Assembly: GCA_905211505.1 (NCBI GenBank)
Contig: CAJMAX010000037.1
Location: 1-11,404, forward strand
Direction: 5' to 3'
Origin: an uncultured bacterium
GTDB taxonomy: Bacteria; Cyanobacteriota; Vampirovibrionia; Gastranaerophilales; Gastranaerophilaceae
Length of the DNA: 11,404 nt
Shown here: one piece after another, positions 6,833 to 11,404 of the stretch
Layout: each line of letters opens with the position of its first letter
Numbering within the stretch: position 1 is the stretch's first letter
Position numbers and translations under genes: made by a program
The notes under the pieces: generated by a model
Told to the model about the DNA's origin: nothing
Database searches by the model: none
The model's input: the letters and a program-made list of their open reading frames with translations, nothing else

Positions 6833-7582
6833 ATGTCAGAAAATGTTGAAATGGCTAATGAAACAGAAGATCGTCAAAGAATTCTTTTAGCAGATGACGA
6901 ATCTAGTATTAGACGTATTTTAGAAACCCGTTTAAAAATGGCAGGTTATGATGTGTATACAGCACAGGACGGAGAAGAAGCTGTTGCTGCTTTTAATAAA
7001 TATAATCCTGATTTGGTAGTGTTAGATGTAATGATGCCTAAGATGGATGGTTATGGAGTAACAAGAGAAATTAGAAGATCTTCAGATGTTCCTATTATTA
7101 TTCTGACAGCTTTAGGTGATGTATCAGAAAGAATTACCGGTTTAGAATTAGGTGCAGATGATTATGTTATTAAACCATTCAGCCCTAAAGAATTAGAGGC
7201 AAGAGTTAAAGCAGTTTTGAGAAGAACAAATAACAGAGAAATGGTTACTCCATCTGGTAAGGTTACTAAAAATGTAATTACAACAGGTAATATCAAAATT
7301 GATACTGCACGTCGTCAAGTTTATAGAAAGAATGAAAGAATCAGGCTTACCGGTATGGAATTCAGTTTGTTAGAATTGCTGGTTAATAATTCCGGTCAAG
7401 CTTTCTCTAGAAATGAAATTCTTCAACACGTTTGGGCTTATCCTCCTGATCACAGAATTGATACACGTGTCGTTGACGTTCATATCTCAAGATTACGTTC
7501 AAAATTAGAAACAGATCCTGCTAATCCTGAATTGATATTGACAGCACGTGGCATAGGTTATATGTTTCAGAGAATAAATTAG
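6833..7582 (+). CDS. rpaB: RpaB-like OmpR-family response regulator
   Basis: The 249-residue two-domain regulator has a receiver domain with acidic pocket D21/D22, phosphoacceptor D65 (VVLDVMMPKMDG), T92 and K114, then a linker and an OmpR-type winged helix (LTGMEFSLLELLV, RVVDVHISRLRSKLE, ending LTARGIGYMFQRI). Long stretches (SIRRILETRLKMAGYDV, ITGLELGADDYV, KPFSPKELEARV) match cyanobacterial RpaB, whose partner kinase there is NblS (Hik33). No kinase gene is in the window. It contains no cysteine at all, although cyanobacterial RpaB usually has one in the GYGVC segment (here GYGVT). AAGGA (6821-6825) precedes the ATG by seven bases. HLR1-like repeats upstream suggest autoregulation, and a strong terminator follows. 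Confidence 0.93.
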   Translation: MSENVEMANETEDRQRILLADDESSIRRILETRLKMAGYDVYTAQDGEEAVAAFNKYNPDLVVLDVMMPKMDGYGVTREIRRSSDVPIIILTALGDVSERITGLELGADDYVIKPFSPKELEARVKAVLRRTNNREMVTPSGKVTKNVITTGNIKIDTARRQVYRKNERIRLTGMEFSLLELLVNNSGQAFSRNEILQHVWAYPPDHRIDTRVVDVHISRLRSKLETDPANPELILTARGIGYMFQRIN

Positions 7583-7585
7583 TTT

Positions 7586-7615
7586 AAAAAGGGCTTGTTT
7601 TGCAAGCCTTTTTTT
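7586..7615 (+). terminator. Intrinsic terminator after the rpaB-like gene
   Basis: AAAAAG-GGCTTG pairs with CAAGCC-TTTTTT around a TTTTG loop, followed by Ts to 7615. It lies 3 bases after the stop codon. Confidence 0.9.
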
Positions 7616-7627
7616 AGGAGATGTGTT

Positions 7628-8041
7628 ATGAATAAACTTATAGATATATTATTGAGTTCTAAAGGTGCGGTCCCATTTATTGCTTGTGCTGTTTTATTTG
7701 TTGTTATTACTTTTTTGAATCCACCCCTTACAACTGTTGAATGTGTAAGTAAAGATCAATCCTGTGTTGTTTCTTCAAATTTTTTAGGTTTTAAACAAAC
7801 AAATAATACTTTAGAACCAGAGAGTATTGCAAAAACTACTGTTAAAGAATATTCTGTAAGATATTCTGGAAGGAAAAGGAGACATAATTATAAACGTTAC
7901 AAGCTATATGTAGTTGATAGTTCAGGAAACAGTAGTTTGCTACTGGATAATATTAGTACTAAATATGAAGCTGAAGAATTAGGGGCTGATTTGTTGACTT
8001 GTATAAATGCTCAAAATTATCCTTGTAAAATATCTAAATAA
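7628..8041 (+). CDS. Membrane-anchored hypothetical protein
   Basis: A 137-residue protein of unrecognised family. Residues 14-30 (AVPFIACAVLFVVITFL) form one membrane helix or an uncleaved signal anchor. The rest would face the periplasm and carries four cysteines (C39, C46, C125, C133) that could form two disulfides, a very basic patch (GRKRRHNYKRYK, 81-92) and a strand-rich middle. Start: the ATG at 7628 has AGGAG (7616-7620) seven bases upstream. An in-frame TTG at 7595 lies inside the rpaB terminator and is not credible. Because the Shine-Dalgarno sequence directly follows the terminator's T run, expression may depend on read-through from rpaB. It precedes tRNA-His. Confidence 0.75.
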   Translation: MNKLIDILLSSKGAVPFIACAVLFVVITFLNPPLTTVECVSKDQSCVVSSNFLGFKQTNNTLEPESIAKTTVKEYSVRYSGRKRRHNYKRYKLYVVDSSGNSSLLLDNISTKYEAEELGADLLTCINAQNYPCKISK

Positions 8042-8096
8042 TGTAGATTTAGTTATTTTAGTCGGAAATTGTTGTATTCAACTTTAAAATATATAC

Positions 8097-8124
8097 TTGA
8101 TTTTAAACATTTTTTTGATAATAT
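8097..8124 (+). promoter_or_regulatory. Candidate promoter of tRNA-His
   Basis: TTGATT (8097-8102), 16 bp, TAATAT (8119-8124), about 18 bases before the tRNA. A GATAAT overlaps the -10 region and may be the actual box. Confidence 0.45.
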
Positions 8125-8141
8125 ATGAATATAGATTTGAT

Positions 8142-8218
8142 GGCGGGTGTCGCCAAGCGGTTAAGGCCTCGGATTGTGGTTCCGATATGCGTGGGTTCGA
8201 ATCCCATCACCCGCCCCA
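8142..8218 (+). tRNA. tRNA-His (anticodon GTG), with encoded CCA
   Basis: All four arms can be paired by eye. The acceptor 8143-8149 pairs with 8208-8214, the D-stem is GCC/GGC, the anticodon stem is TCGGA/TCCGA with loop TTGTGGT (GTG at 8176-8178), the variable loop has five bases, and the T-stem GTGGG/CCCAT encloses loop TTCGAAT. The histidine-specific extra G(-1) is encoded at 8142 and faces C73 at 8215, and CCA is encoded at 8216-8218. The last 17 bases plus three Ts recur exactly at 9040-9059, so this gene looks like the integration site of an element. Confidence 0.98.
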
Positions 8219-8221
8219 TTT
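8202..8221 (+). repeat. Left direct repeat (attL-like) in tRNA-His
   Basis: Sequence TCCCATCACCCGCCCCATTT. It spans part of the T arm, the 3' acceptor strand, CCA and three trailing Ts. Confidence 0.8.
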
Positions 8222-8223
8222 TT

Positions 8224-8249
8224 AAAAGACGTTTTTAAAACGTCTTTTT
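8224..8249 (+). terminator. Intrinsic terminator after tRNA-His
   Basis: AAAAGACG pairs with CGTCTTTT around a T/A-rich loop, ending in five Ts. The complete palindrome has 12-bp arms (AAAAGACGTTTT and its complement) around one T. It lies two bases inside the left direct repeat, so it belongs to the inserted segment. Confidence 0.85.
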
Positions 8250-8357
8250 AATTGCTATTGTTGCATTTGAACTGTTCGAGCATTTTTCTTTGATTTATAA
8301 TTCAAAAAAGAGTTAAAAAGTTTAATGCTTGTGCCTTTTGGGTTTTAGACCTTGCTT

Positions 8358-8612
8358 TTACCCCTTATGGGTTTCGAACTCAATTTTTTCTTTTAAGATT
8401 TTTTTATAATATGCAAATAAATATGTGTATCTTTGATATTCTTTTAGTTTTTCTTCATCATTATTTGCTAATATAATATCTTCAAACTCTTTATCAATTT
8501 GTTCTTTTAGGACTTCAATTAAAAGATGCAATTTTTCAGAATTGCTCATTGTATCTTCAATTATTATTTCCACAGGTATACCATCTATTACTGTTCGTTT
8601 AATATAATTCAT
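8358..8612 (-). CDS. Small acidic hypothetical protein (84 residues)
   Basis: I do not recognise this product. It begins MNYIKRTVIDGIPVEIIIED, which would form a beta hairpin, then a charged helical region (SEKLHLLIEVLKEQIDKEFEDII, DEEKLKEYQRYTYLFAYYKK, ILKEKIEFE) suited to a helical hairpin or dimer. There is no membrane segment or known motif. No Shine-Dalgarno sequence precedes the ATG at 8610-8612. A minus-strand TTGATT, 16 bp, TATATA arrangement ends within ten bases of the ATG, so the message would be nearly leaderless. The ATG at codon 22 is an alternative start. It sits between the tRNA-His direct repeats, divergent from the structured RNA, and is the element's only clear protein gene. 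Confidence 0.5.
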   Translation of the reverse strand: MNYIKRTVIDGIPVEIIIEDTMSNSEKLHLLIEVLKEQIDKEFEDIILANNDEEKLKEYQRYTYLFAYYKKILKEKIEFETHKG

Positions 8613-8614
8613 AT

Positions 8615-8642
8615 TTGTTATATAATGATGTTTATTTATAAA
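8615..8642 (+). promoter_or_regulatory. Candidate promoter for the structured RNA
   Basis: TTGTTA (8615-8620), 16 bp, TATAAA (8637-8642) would start transcription about 20 bases before the closing stem of the RNA. A perfect TATAAT at 8621-8626 with a poor -35 is an alternative. It overlaps the possible minus-strand promoter of the 84-residue ORF, so the two units share a back-to-back promoter region. Confidence 0.4.
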
Positions 8643-8668
8643 TCAAATATGAACTTTGAAAATTTAAA

Positions 8669-8893
8669 CACAGGGTAAAAATAGGCCTTTCTATAGGAAA
8701 CCAACCGACAACAATATTATAGACCTCGGGTTAGTTCCCGACTAGGAAGGGGGCAAGTATGAACGATTTCAATTTAAGTTTATTTTTAATTTATTTGATT
8801 TTGAACATATTAAAAACGGCTCTCATTCAAAAGAATAAGAACCGTTAGACCTCTACAAGGCTTATCGGTAGCTTAGGAAACTACCACCCTGTG
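8669..8893 (+). ncRNA. Structured RNA of unknown family, about 225 nt
   Basis: The ends pair perfectly over eight bases (CACAGGGT 8669-8676 with ACCCTGTG 8886-8893). Inside are hairpins at 8681-8694 (ATAGG/TCTAT), 8726-8741 (TCGGG/CCCGA), 8815-8846 (AACGG, TCT and ATTC pairing with GAAT, AGA and CCGTT, separated by two symmetrical C-A mismatches, AAAA loop) and 8867-8885 (GGTAG/CTACC, stacked on the closing stem). A stem AGGGG/CCTCT (8748-8752 with 8850-8854) encloses an AT-rich domain. The 3' end is followed by CTTTTATTAT, a weak terminator. TAGGAAAC occurs twice (8695, 8874) and TAGACCTC twice (8720, 8846). It does not fit tmRNA, RNase P, SRP, 6S or the common riboswitches. Strand is chosen from the G-U pairs and the T tract. 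Confidence 0.6.
8759..8848 (+). CDS. Hydrophobic 29-residue peptide ORF inside the structured RNA
   Basis: An ATG preceded by AGGAAGGGGG (8744-8753) opens a 29-codon frame starting MNDFNLSLFLIYLILNILK and ending in a basic KNKNR tail. One membrane helix and a charged end resemble type I toxin peptides. The frame fills the AT-rich domain between the GGGG and CCTC strands of the RNA, so its ribosome site would be paired in the folded molecule. AT-rich sequence gives hydrophobic codons easily, so chance is a real alternative. No antisense RNA gene is evident beyond the hairpin-rich opposite strand. Confidence 0.3.
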   Translation: MNDFNLSLFLIYLILNILKTALIQKNKNR

Positions 8894-9013
8894 CTTTTAT
8901 TATAAATCATATTTTTAAATTTTTCAATATTATAATTACAATATATTAACTTGATATTCTTTTATTGCGTAATCAAGCAAAATTGATTCTGTAGAAATAA
9001 AGGCTGGAAATAT

Positions 9014-9030
9014 AACTTTTTTAAAAAGTT
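9014..9030. repeat. Palindrome near the right end of the mini-element
   Basis: AACTTTTTTAAAAAGTT has perfect 8-bp arms about one T. It lies nine bases from the right direct repeat. The rest of the gene-free stretch 8894-9228 is AT-rich. Besides this palindrome, the right direct repeat and the terminator, I see no gene with a start codon in it. Confidence 0.5.
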
Positions 9031-9039
9031 CGTGCAACG

Positions 9040-9059
9040 TCCCATCACCCGCCCCATTT
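9040..9059 (+). repeat. Right direct repeat (attR-like), displaced copy of the tRNA-His 3' end
   Basis: Identical over 20 bases to 8202-8221. The bases before it (GTGCAACG) do not continue as tRNA, so it is a partial copy, not a broken second tRNA gene. Confidence 0.85.
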
Positions 9060-9068
9060 AAAGAAATT

Positions 9069-9088
9069 GCACCTTCGGGTGCTTTTTT
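9069..9088 (+). terminator. Intrinsic terminator after the right direct repeat
   Basis: GCACC-TTCG-GGTGC with a stable UUCG-type loop, followed by six Ts. It reads on the plus strand and has no gene just upstream except the tRNA copy, so it was probably the terminator of tRNA-His before the insertion. Confidence 0.92.
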
Positions 9089-9228
9089 GTTAGGAATGAT
9101 AAAGGTTTTCAGGGTTCGAACTTTGCTATTTATACTTTCTTTAGTTTTTTATTACGATAGTCAGAGACTTCCAAATTAATTGTTACTTATATTTGTATAT
9201 TTTGATTTATAAAACTTAAATTTTATGG

Positions 9229-9783
9229 CTATAGTGATAGTTGTTTGTATTCTTCATTTTCCAGTGTTAGAAGTTTTATTTTGTTATTTAATCCGCCTGT
9301 GTAACCTGTGAGCTTTCCATTTGAGCCGATTACTCTGTGACAGGGGATAATTATAGCAATAGGGTTATGTCCTACAGCTCCGCCAATAGCCTGTGCTGAC
9401 ATTGATTTTTTATTATATTTACTAGCAATGACTTCTGCTATTTCTTTATATGTCACTGTTTTTCCATATGGAATTTTACAGAGAATATTCCAGACATCTA
9501 GTTGAAAAGGTGTTCCGGTAGGTGCCATTGGAATTTCTGAAATTTCAGGTCTTTCCTTGTTGAAATATCTGTTGAGCCATTCCTTGGTTTGAATAAATAC
9601 TTTCAGGTTGTTATTTTTTAGTATTGTATTATTTTTTATGGATGCTTCAAAATTTTTTTGCCCCTCAAGCCAGACTCCTGTAATATTATCAGCATTGCTT
9701 GCGATAGTTAATTCTCCTAAAGGTGATTTATATGTTGTTTTGTAGTATATAACATGACTATTTTTCATTATATGCCATTTCAT
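9229..9783 (-). CDS. ogt: Methylated-DNA--[protein]-cysteine S-methyltransferase (Ogt type)
   Basis: A suicide repair protein that moves the alkyl group from O6-methylguanine to its own cysteine. The 184 residues comprise an N-terminal ribonuclease-H-like domain (YKSPLGELTIAS, 18-29) and the C-terminal alkyltransferase domain beginning TPFQLDVWNILCKIPYGKTVTYKEIA, with SAQAIGGAVGHNP (129-141) and the active site IPCHRVIG (C148), then GKLTGYTGG. There is no Ada-type metal domain. It overlaps the upstream HAD gene by 26 bases if it starts at 9783, or by 11 bases at the ATG at 9766-9768. Neither has a Shine-Dalgarno sequence, so translation is probably coupled to the upstream gene. Confidence 0.96.
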   Translation of the reverse strand: MKWHIMKNSHVIYYKTTYKSPLGELTIASNADNITGVWLEGQKNFEASIKNNTILKNNNLKVFIQTKEWLNRYFNKERPEISEIPMAPTGTPFQLDVWNILCKIPYGKTVTYKEIAEVIASKYNKKSMSAQAIGGAVGHNPIAIIIPCHRVIGSNGKLTGYTGGLNNKIKLLTLENEEYKQLSL

Positions 9784-10447
9784 TTATGAATAAATGTTTA
9801 TATAACTCTTCCGGTGAATAAAAACAAAAATTTGCATTTTTTTTCATAAAACTGCTTATTTCAGGAACATTATGCGCCCAGCAGGCTGCGGCAAATTTTA
9901 CATTACTTGATTTTGCCATTGCATACCCGGGTTTTAAATCATCTACTACGAGTATATCTGAGGAAGTTAGATCTTTAAATTTTTTCAAAATTTCATTGAT
10001 TGCGTAAGGGGATGGTTTAACAAGTTCTAGAGGTAGTTCTTTTCCAAAAATAAGGTCAGGTAGAGGTAGGTTATTTGCTTTGTAATCTCTCAGAATATTT
10101 GTTTGTAATGAGTGTGAAGCTACACATACATATCCACCAAGTTCTTTTTGCTTTAAAATTACTTTTTTCATCCATTCATAAGCTATGGGAACATGCTGTG
10201 CCACATATTCTTTCCAATGCTGGAATTCTAATATTGATTCTTCTTTATTTAATTTGATAATATGTTGGCAAAAATTGACAAATCCTGGATGACAGTTCAT
10301 TTCATAGAATTCATTTAAACTCATTTTTAATTGGGGTCTTAGTGTTTTCATTATTTCTACGAATGCCGGATAATGTATCGTTGCTGTACTATTAACTACG
10401 GTGTCATCATGGTCTAAAACTAAACATTTATATTTCAAACTTTCCAT
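9758..10447 (-). CDS. HAD-superfamily hydrolase (phosphoglycolate phosphatase-like)
   Basis: The 229-residue protein has all four HAD motifs: nucleophile motif LDHDDTVV (D12, D14, T16), motif II serine in VASHS (about residue 111), motif III lysine in LVKPSPYA, and motif IV VVDDLKPGYAMA. The region after motif I is helical, as in C1-capped enzymes. It should be a cytoplasmic small-molecule phosphatase. Its substrate cannot be read from the sequence, though phosphoglycolate or a sugar phosphate is usual in this class. AAGGAG (complement of 10453-10458) precedes the ATG by five bases. It is first in a two-gene unit with the overlapping ogt and has a good promoter upstream. Confidence 0.9.
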   Translation of the reverse strand: MESLKYKCLVLDHDDTVVNSTATIHYPAFVEIMKTLRPQLKMSLNEFYEMNCHPGFVNFCQHIIKLNKEESILEFQHWKEYVAQHVPIAYEWMKKVILKQKELGGYVCVASHSLQTNILRDYKANNLPLPDLIFGKELPLELVKPSPYAINEILKKFKDLTSSDILVVDDLKPGYAMAKSSNVKFAAACWAHNVPEISSFMKKNANFCFYSPEELYKHLFINEMAYNEK

Positions 10448-10481
10448 TTATTCTCCTTAAAAAGGGGGTGTATATAGTAAT

Positions 10482-10510
10482 ATCATATTATGAGTACTGT
10501 ATCTAATCAA
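10482..10510 (-). promoter_or_regulatory. Promoter of the HAD-ogt unit
   Basis: On the minus strand TTGATT (complement of 10505-10510), 17 bp, TATGAT (complement of 10482-10487), about 35 bases before the HAD start. Confidence 0.6.
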
Positions 10511-10592
10511 TCCTTTTTGCAGTTATATTGAAATAAGATTTACAAAGTGTCCTGCTTGTTGTTTTTTGGTAGAATATACTATGGGAGGAAAG

Positions 10593-11404
10593 ATGGAAGA
10601 ACATTTTGTATCTGCTGCGACAATGACAAATTGGCAGCGGTTAAATGTAAGTGAGGCTGAAGTTAAATTCAGGTTATCTAAAAGAGCAAATAAAAGGTTT
10701 TCGACCAAAAAATTTATTCCTGTTGAATATTTTGTTAATAAGAAGAATGTTGTGTTTGTTGAAACTATCTTGGATTATGTAAAAGTTAACAGTTTAAATA
10801 CTAAAGCTGTTATTTACAATGTTGCTTTAAATCTTTTGAATAGAATGAATATAATTCATATTAATAATTCTAATAATATATTTACTAATAATACATTTTT
10901 ATCTGAAATATTGAATGATTTTTCTCAAAGTGTAGATGATTATTTGATATCTATTCCAATACCTTTAGAAGAGTTCGATTTTCTTGGAGTGTTATATCAA
11001 TCACTATTAAATGAAGGAGTTAAAAACTGTAAAGGTTCTTATTATACTCCGACTTATCTGCTGCAAGATTTTATGCAAAATTTAAATTTTGATACGAAAT
11101 TCTTAGATCCTTGCTGTGGAACAGGCAGTTTTTTATTAGCGGCTGCAGATAAAATTGATAATCCAAATTACATTTATGGAGTTGATTCTGATGAAATTGC
11201 GTGCTTTATTGCAAAAATAAATTTAATAATTAAATATCGGAATTTTGAATTCAAACCAAATATCTATAATACAGATTTTCTTTTAGATTGTGGAGATTTA
11301 GAGGATGAAAGATTTGATGTTATAGCGACTAATCCGCCATGGGGAGCTAAAACAGACAATATGTATAATAAAATTTATCCGGAAATTTTATCAGGTGAAT
11401 CATA
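10593..11404 (+). CDS. N6-adenine DNA methyltransferase (Eco57I/TaqI-like), 5' part, runs off the right edge
   Basis: The first 270 codons are present and the frame is still open at the window end. After a roughly 140-residue N-terminal region with helix-rich, basic sequence (possibly DNA- or partner-binding) come GSYYTPTYLL (148-157), SAM-binding motif I FLDPCCGTGSFLL (170-182), motif II YGVDSDE (195-201) and catalytic motif IV DVIATNPPWG (242-251), which is specific to N6-adenine amino-methyltransferases. The order fits gamma-class enzymes of type I or type IIG/Eco57I systems. The Shine-Dalgarno sequence GGGAGGA (10583-10589) selects the ATG at 10593. An in-frame ATG at 10581 overlaps it and is unlikely. 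TATACT (10575-10580) looks like a -10 but would exclude the Shine-Dalgarno sequence from the message. A restriction or partner gene may follow outside the window. Confidence 0.9.
   Translation, partial: MEEHFVSAATMTNWQRLNVSEAEVKFRLSKRANKRFSTKKFIPVEYFVNKKNVVFVETILDYVKVNSLNTKAVIYNVALNLLNRMNIIHINNSNNIFTNNTFLSEILNDFSQSVDDYLISIPIPLEEFDFLGVLYQSLLNEGVKNCKGSYYTPTYLLQDFMQNLNFDTKFLDPCCGTGSFLLAAADKIDNPNYIYGVDSDEIACFIAKINLIIKYRNFEFKPNIYNTDFLLDCGDLEDERFDVIATNPPWGAKTDNMYNKIYPEILSGES

Larger units (their letters stand above)
8202..9059. mobile_element. Putative mini-element integrated at the tRNA-His 3' end
   Basis: Exact 20-bp direct repeats at 8202-8221 and 9040-9059, the first being the 3' end of tRNA-His, bound a segment with an 838-bp period. 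It holds a terminator, an 84-residue minus-strand ORF and a divergent structured RNA. The displaced repeat is followed at once by a strong terminator, plausibly the original one of the tRNA gene. There is no integrase, so it is either mobilised in trans or the remnant of a larger island. Tyrosine recombinases commonly use tRNA 3' ends in this way. Confidence 0.6.

Noticed and set aside
8669..8893. Retron msr-msd RNA, suggested by the inverted repeats at both ends and an internal hairpin.
   Set aside because: There is no reverse transcriptase gene nearby and no clear msd-like long perfect hairpin.
8950..8977. CTTGAT...ATCAAG inverted repeat in the gene-free stretch.
   Set aside because: Only six pairs around a 16-base loop in AT-rich DNA, which is expected by chance.
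9110..9125. GGGTTCGAAC, a T-loop-like motif suggesting a second tRNA remnant.
   Set aside because: The flanking bases do not form a T-stem, and no acceptor or anticodon arm can be drawn. A similar string at 8369-8377 lies in the 84-residue ORF.
8940..9150. A minus-strand open stretch of about 66 codons across the right direct repeat and its terminator, with a segment reading LHELFKKVIFPAF that faintly recalls the N-terminus of hydrogenase maturation protein HypE.
   Set aside because: It has no ATG start, crosses a strong plus-strand terminator and the tRNA-derived repeat, and the resemblance is short and from memory. At most the 33 codons inside the element could be a gene remnant. A protein search of that segment would decide.
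10523..10708. A 61-codon minus-strand frame opposite the methyltransferase start.
   Set aside because: It overlaps the clear methyltransferase reading frame and its Shine-Dalgarno sequence and shows no motif.

Overview
The window is AT-rich and looks like a gut member of the non-photosynthetic cyanobacterial sister lineage (Gastranaerophilales / Melainabacteria). Three things point there: an OmpR-type regulator very close to cyanobacterial RpaB, a type IV pilin-like protein of the kind this lineage carries in many copies (MRKG/FTLSEV leader, C-terminal DYPW), and a CMP-KDO synthetase, which implies a Gram-negative LPS envelope. This assignment is inferred from remembered protein families, not from a search.

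Layout. 1-1017 (minus): the first codons of a probable ABC-type ATPase, then ybaB and recR overlapping by one base. 1084-1893 (plus): a cytoplasmic-looking metzincin-type zinc protease. 2009-3838: accD-accA, the carboxyltransferase of acetyl-CoA carboxylase, with its own promoter and a terminator. 3901-5717: prmA, an unlisted 53-residue membrane peptide gene, and kdsB, packed with abutting or overlapping ends. 5714-6676: a small XRE regulator divergent from a prepilin gene, with two copies of a palindromic operator-like site between them. 6833-7582: the rpaB-like regulator with HLR1-like direct repeats in its own upstream region, ending in a strong terminator, then a membrane-anchored hypothetical protein.

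8142-9088 is the most unusual part. An intact tRNA-His (GTG) is followed by a terminator, an 84-residue minus-strand ORF and a divergent 225-nt stretch that folds into a closed multi-branched RNA. Then comes an exact 20-bp copy of the tRNA 3' end plus CCA and trailing Ts, and a second strong terminator. This is the signature of an element integrated at a tRNA 3' end, but it is only about 838 bp and has no integrase. The RNA encloses a 29-codon hydrophobic ORF with a Shine-Dalgarno sequence, which recalls type I toxin mRNAs. I do not recognise the RNA family.

9229-10447 (minus): ogt (O6-alkylguanine repair) and a HAD phosphatase, overlapping. 10593 to the end: the first 270 codons of an N6-adenine DNA methyltransferase that runs off the window.

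Most of the window is housekeeping (recombination, fatty acid synthesis, LPS, ribosomal protein methylation, regulation). The accessory interest lies in the tRNA-His mini-element, the XRE/pilin switch and the HLR1-like sites before rpaB.
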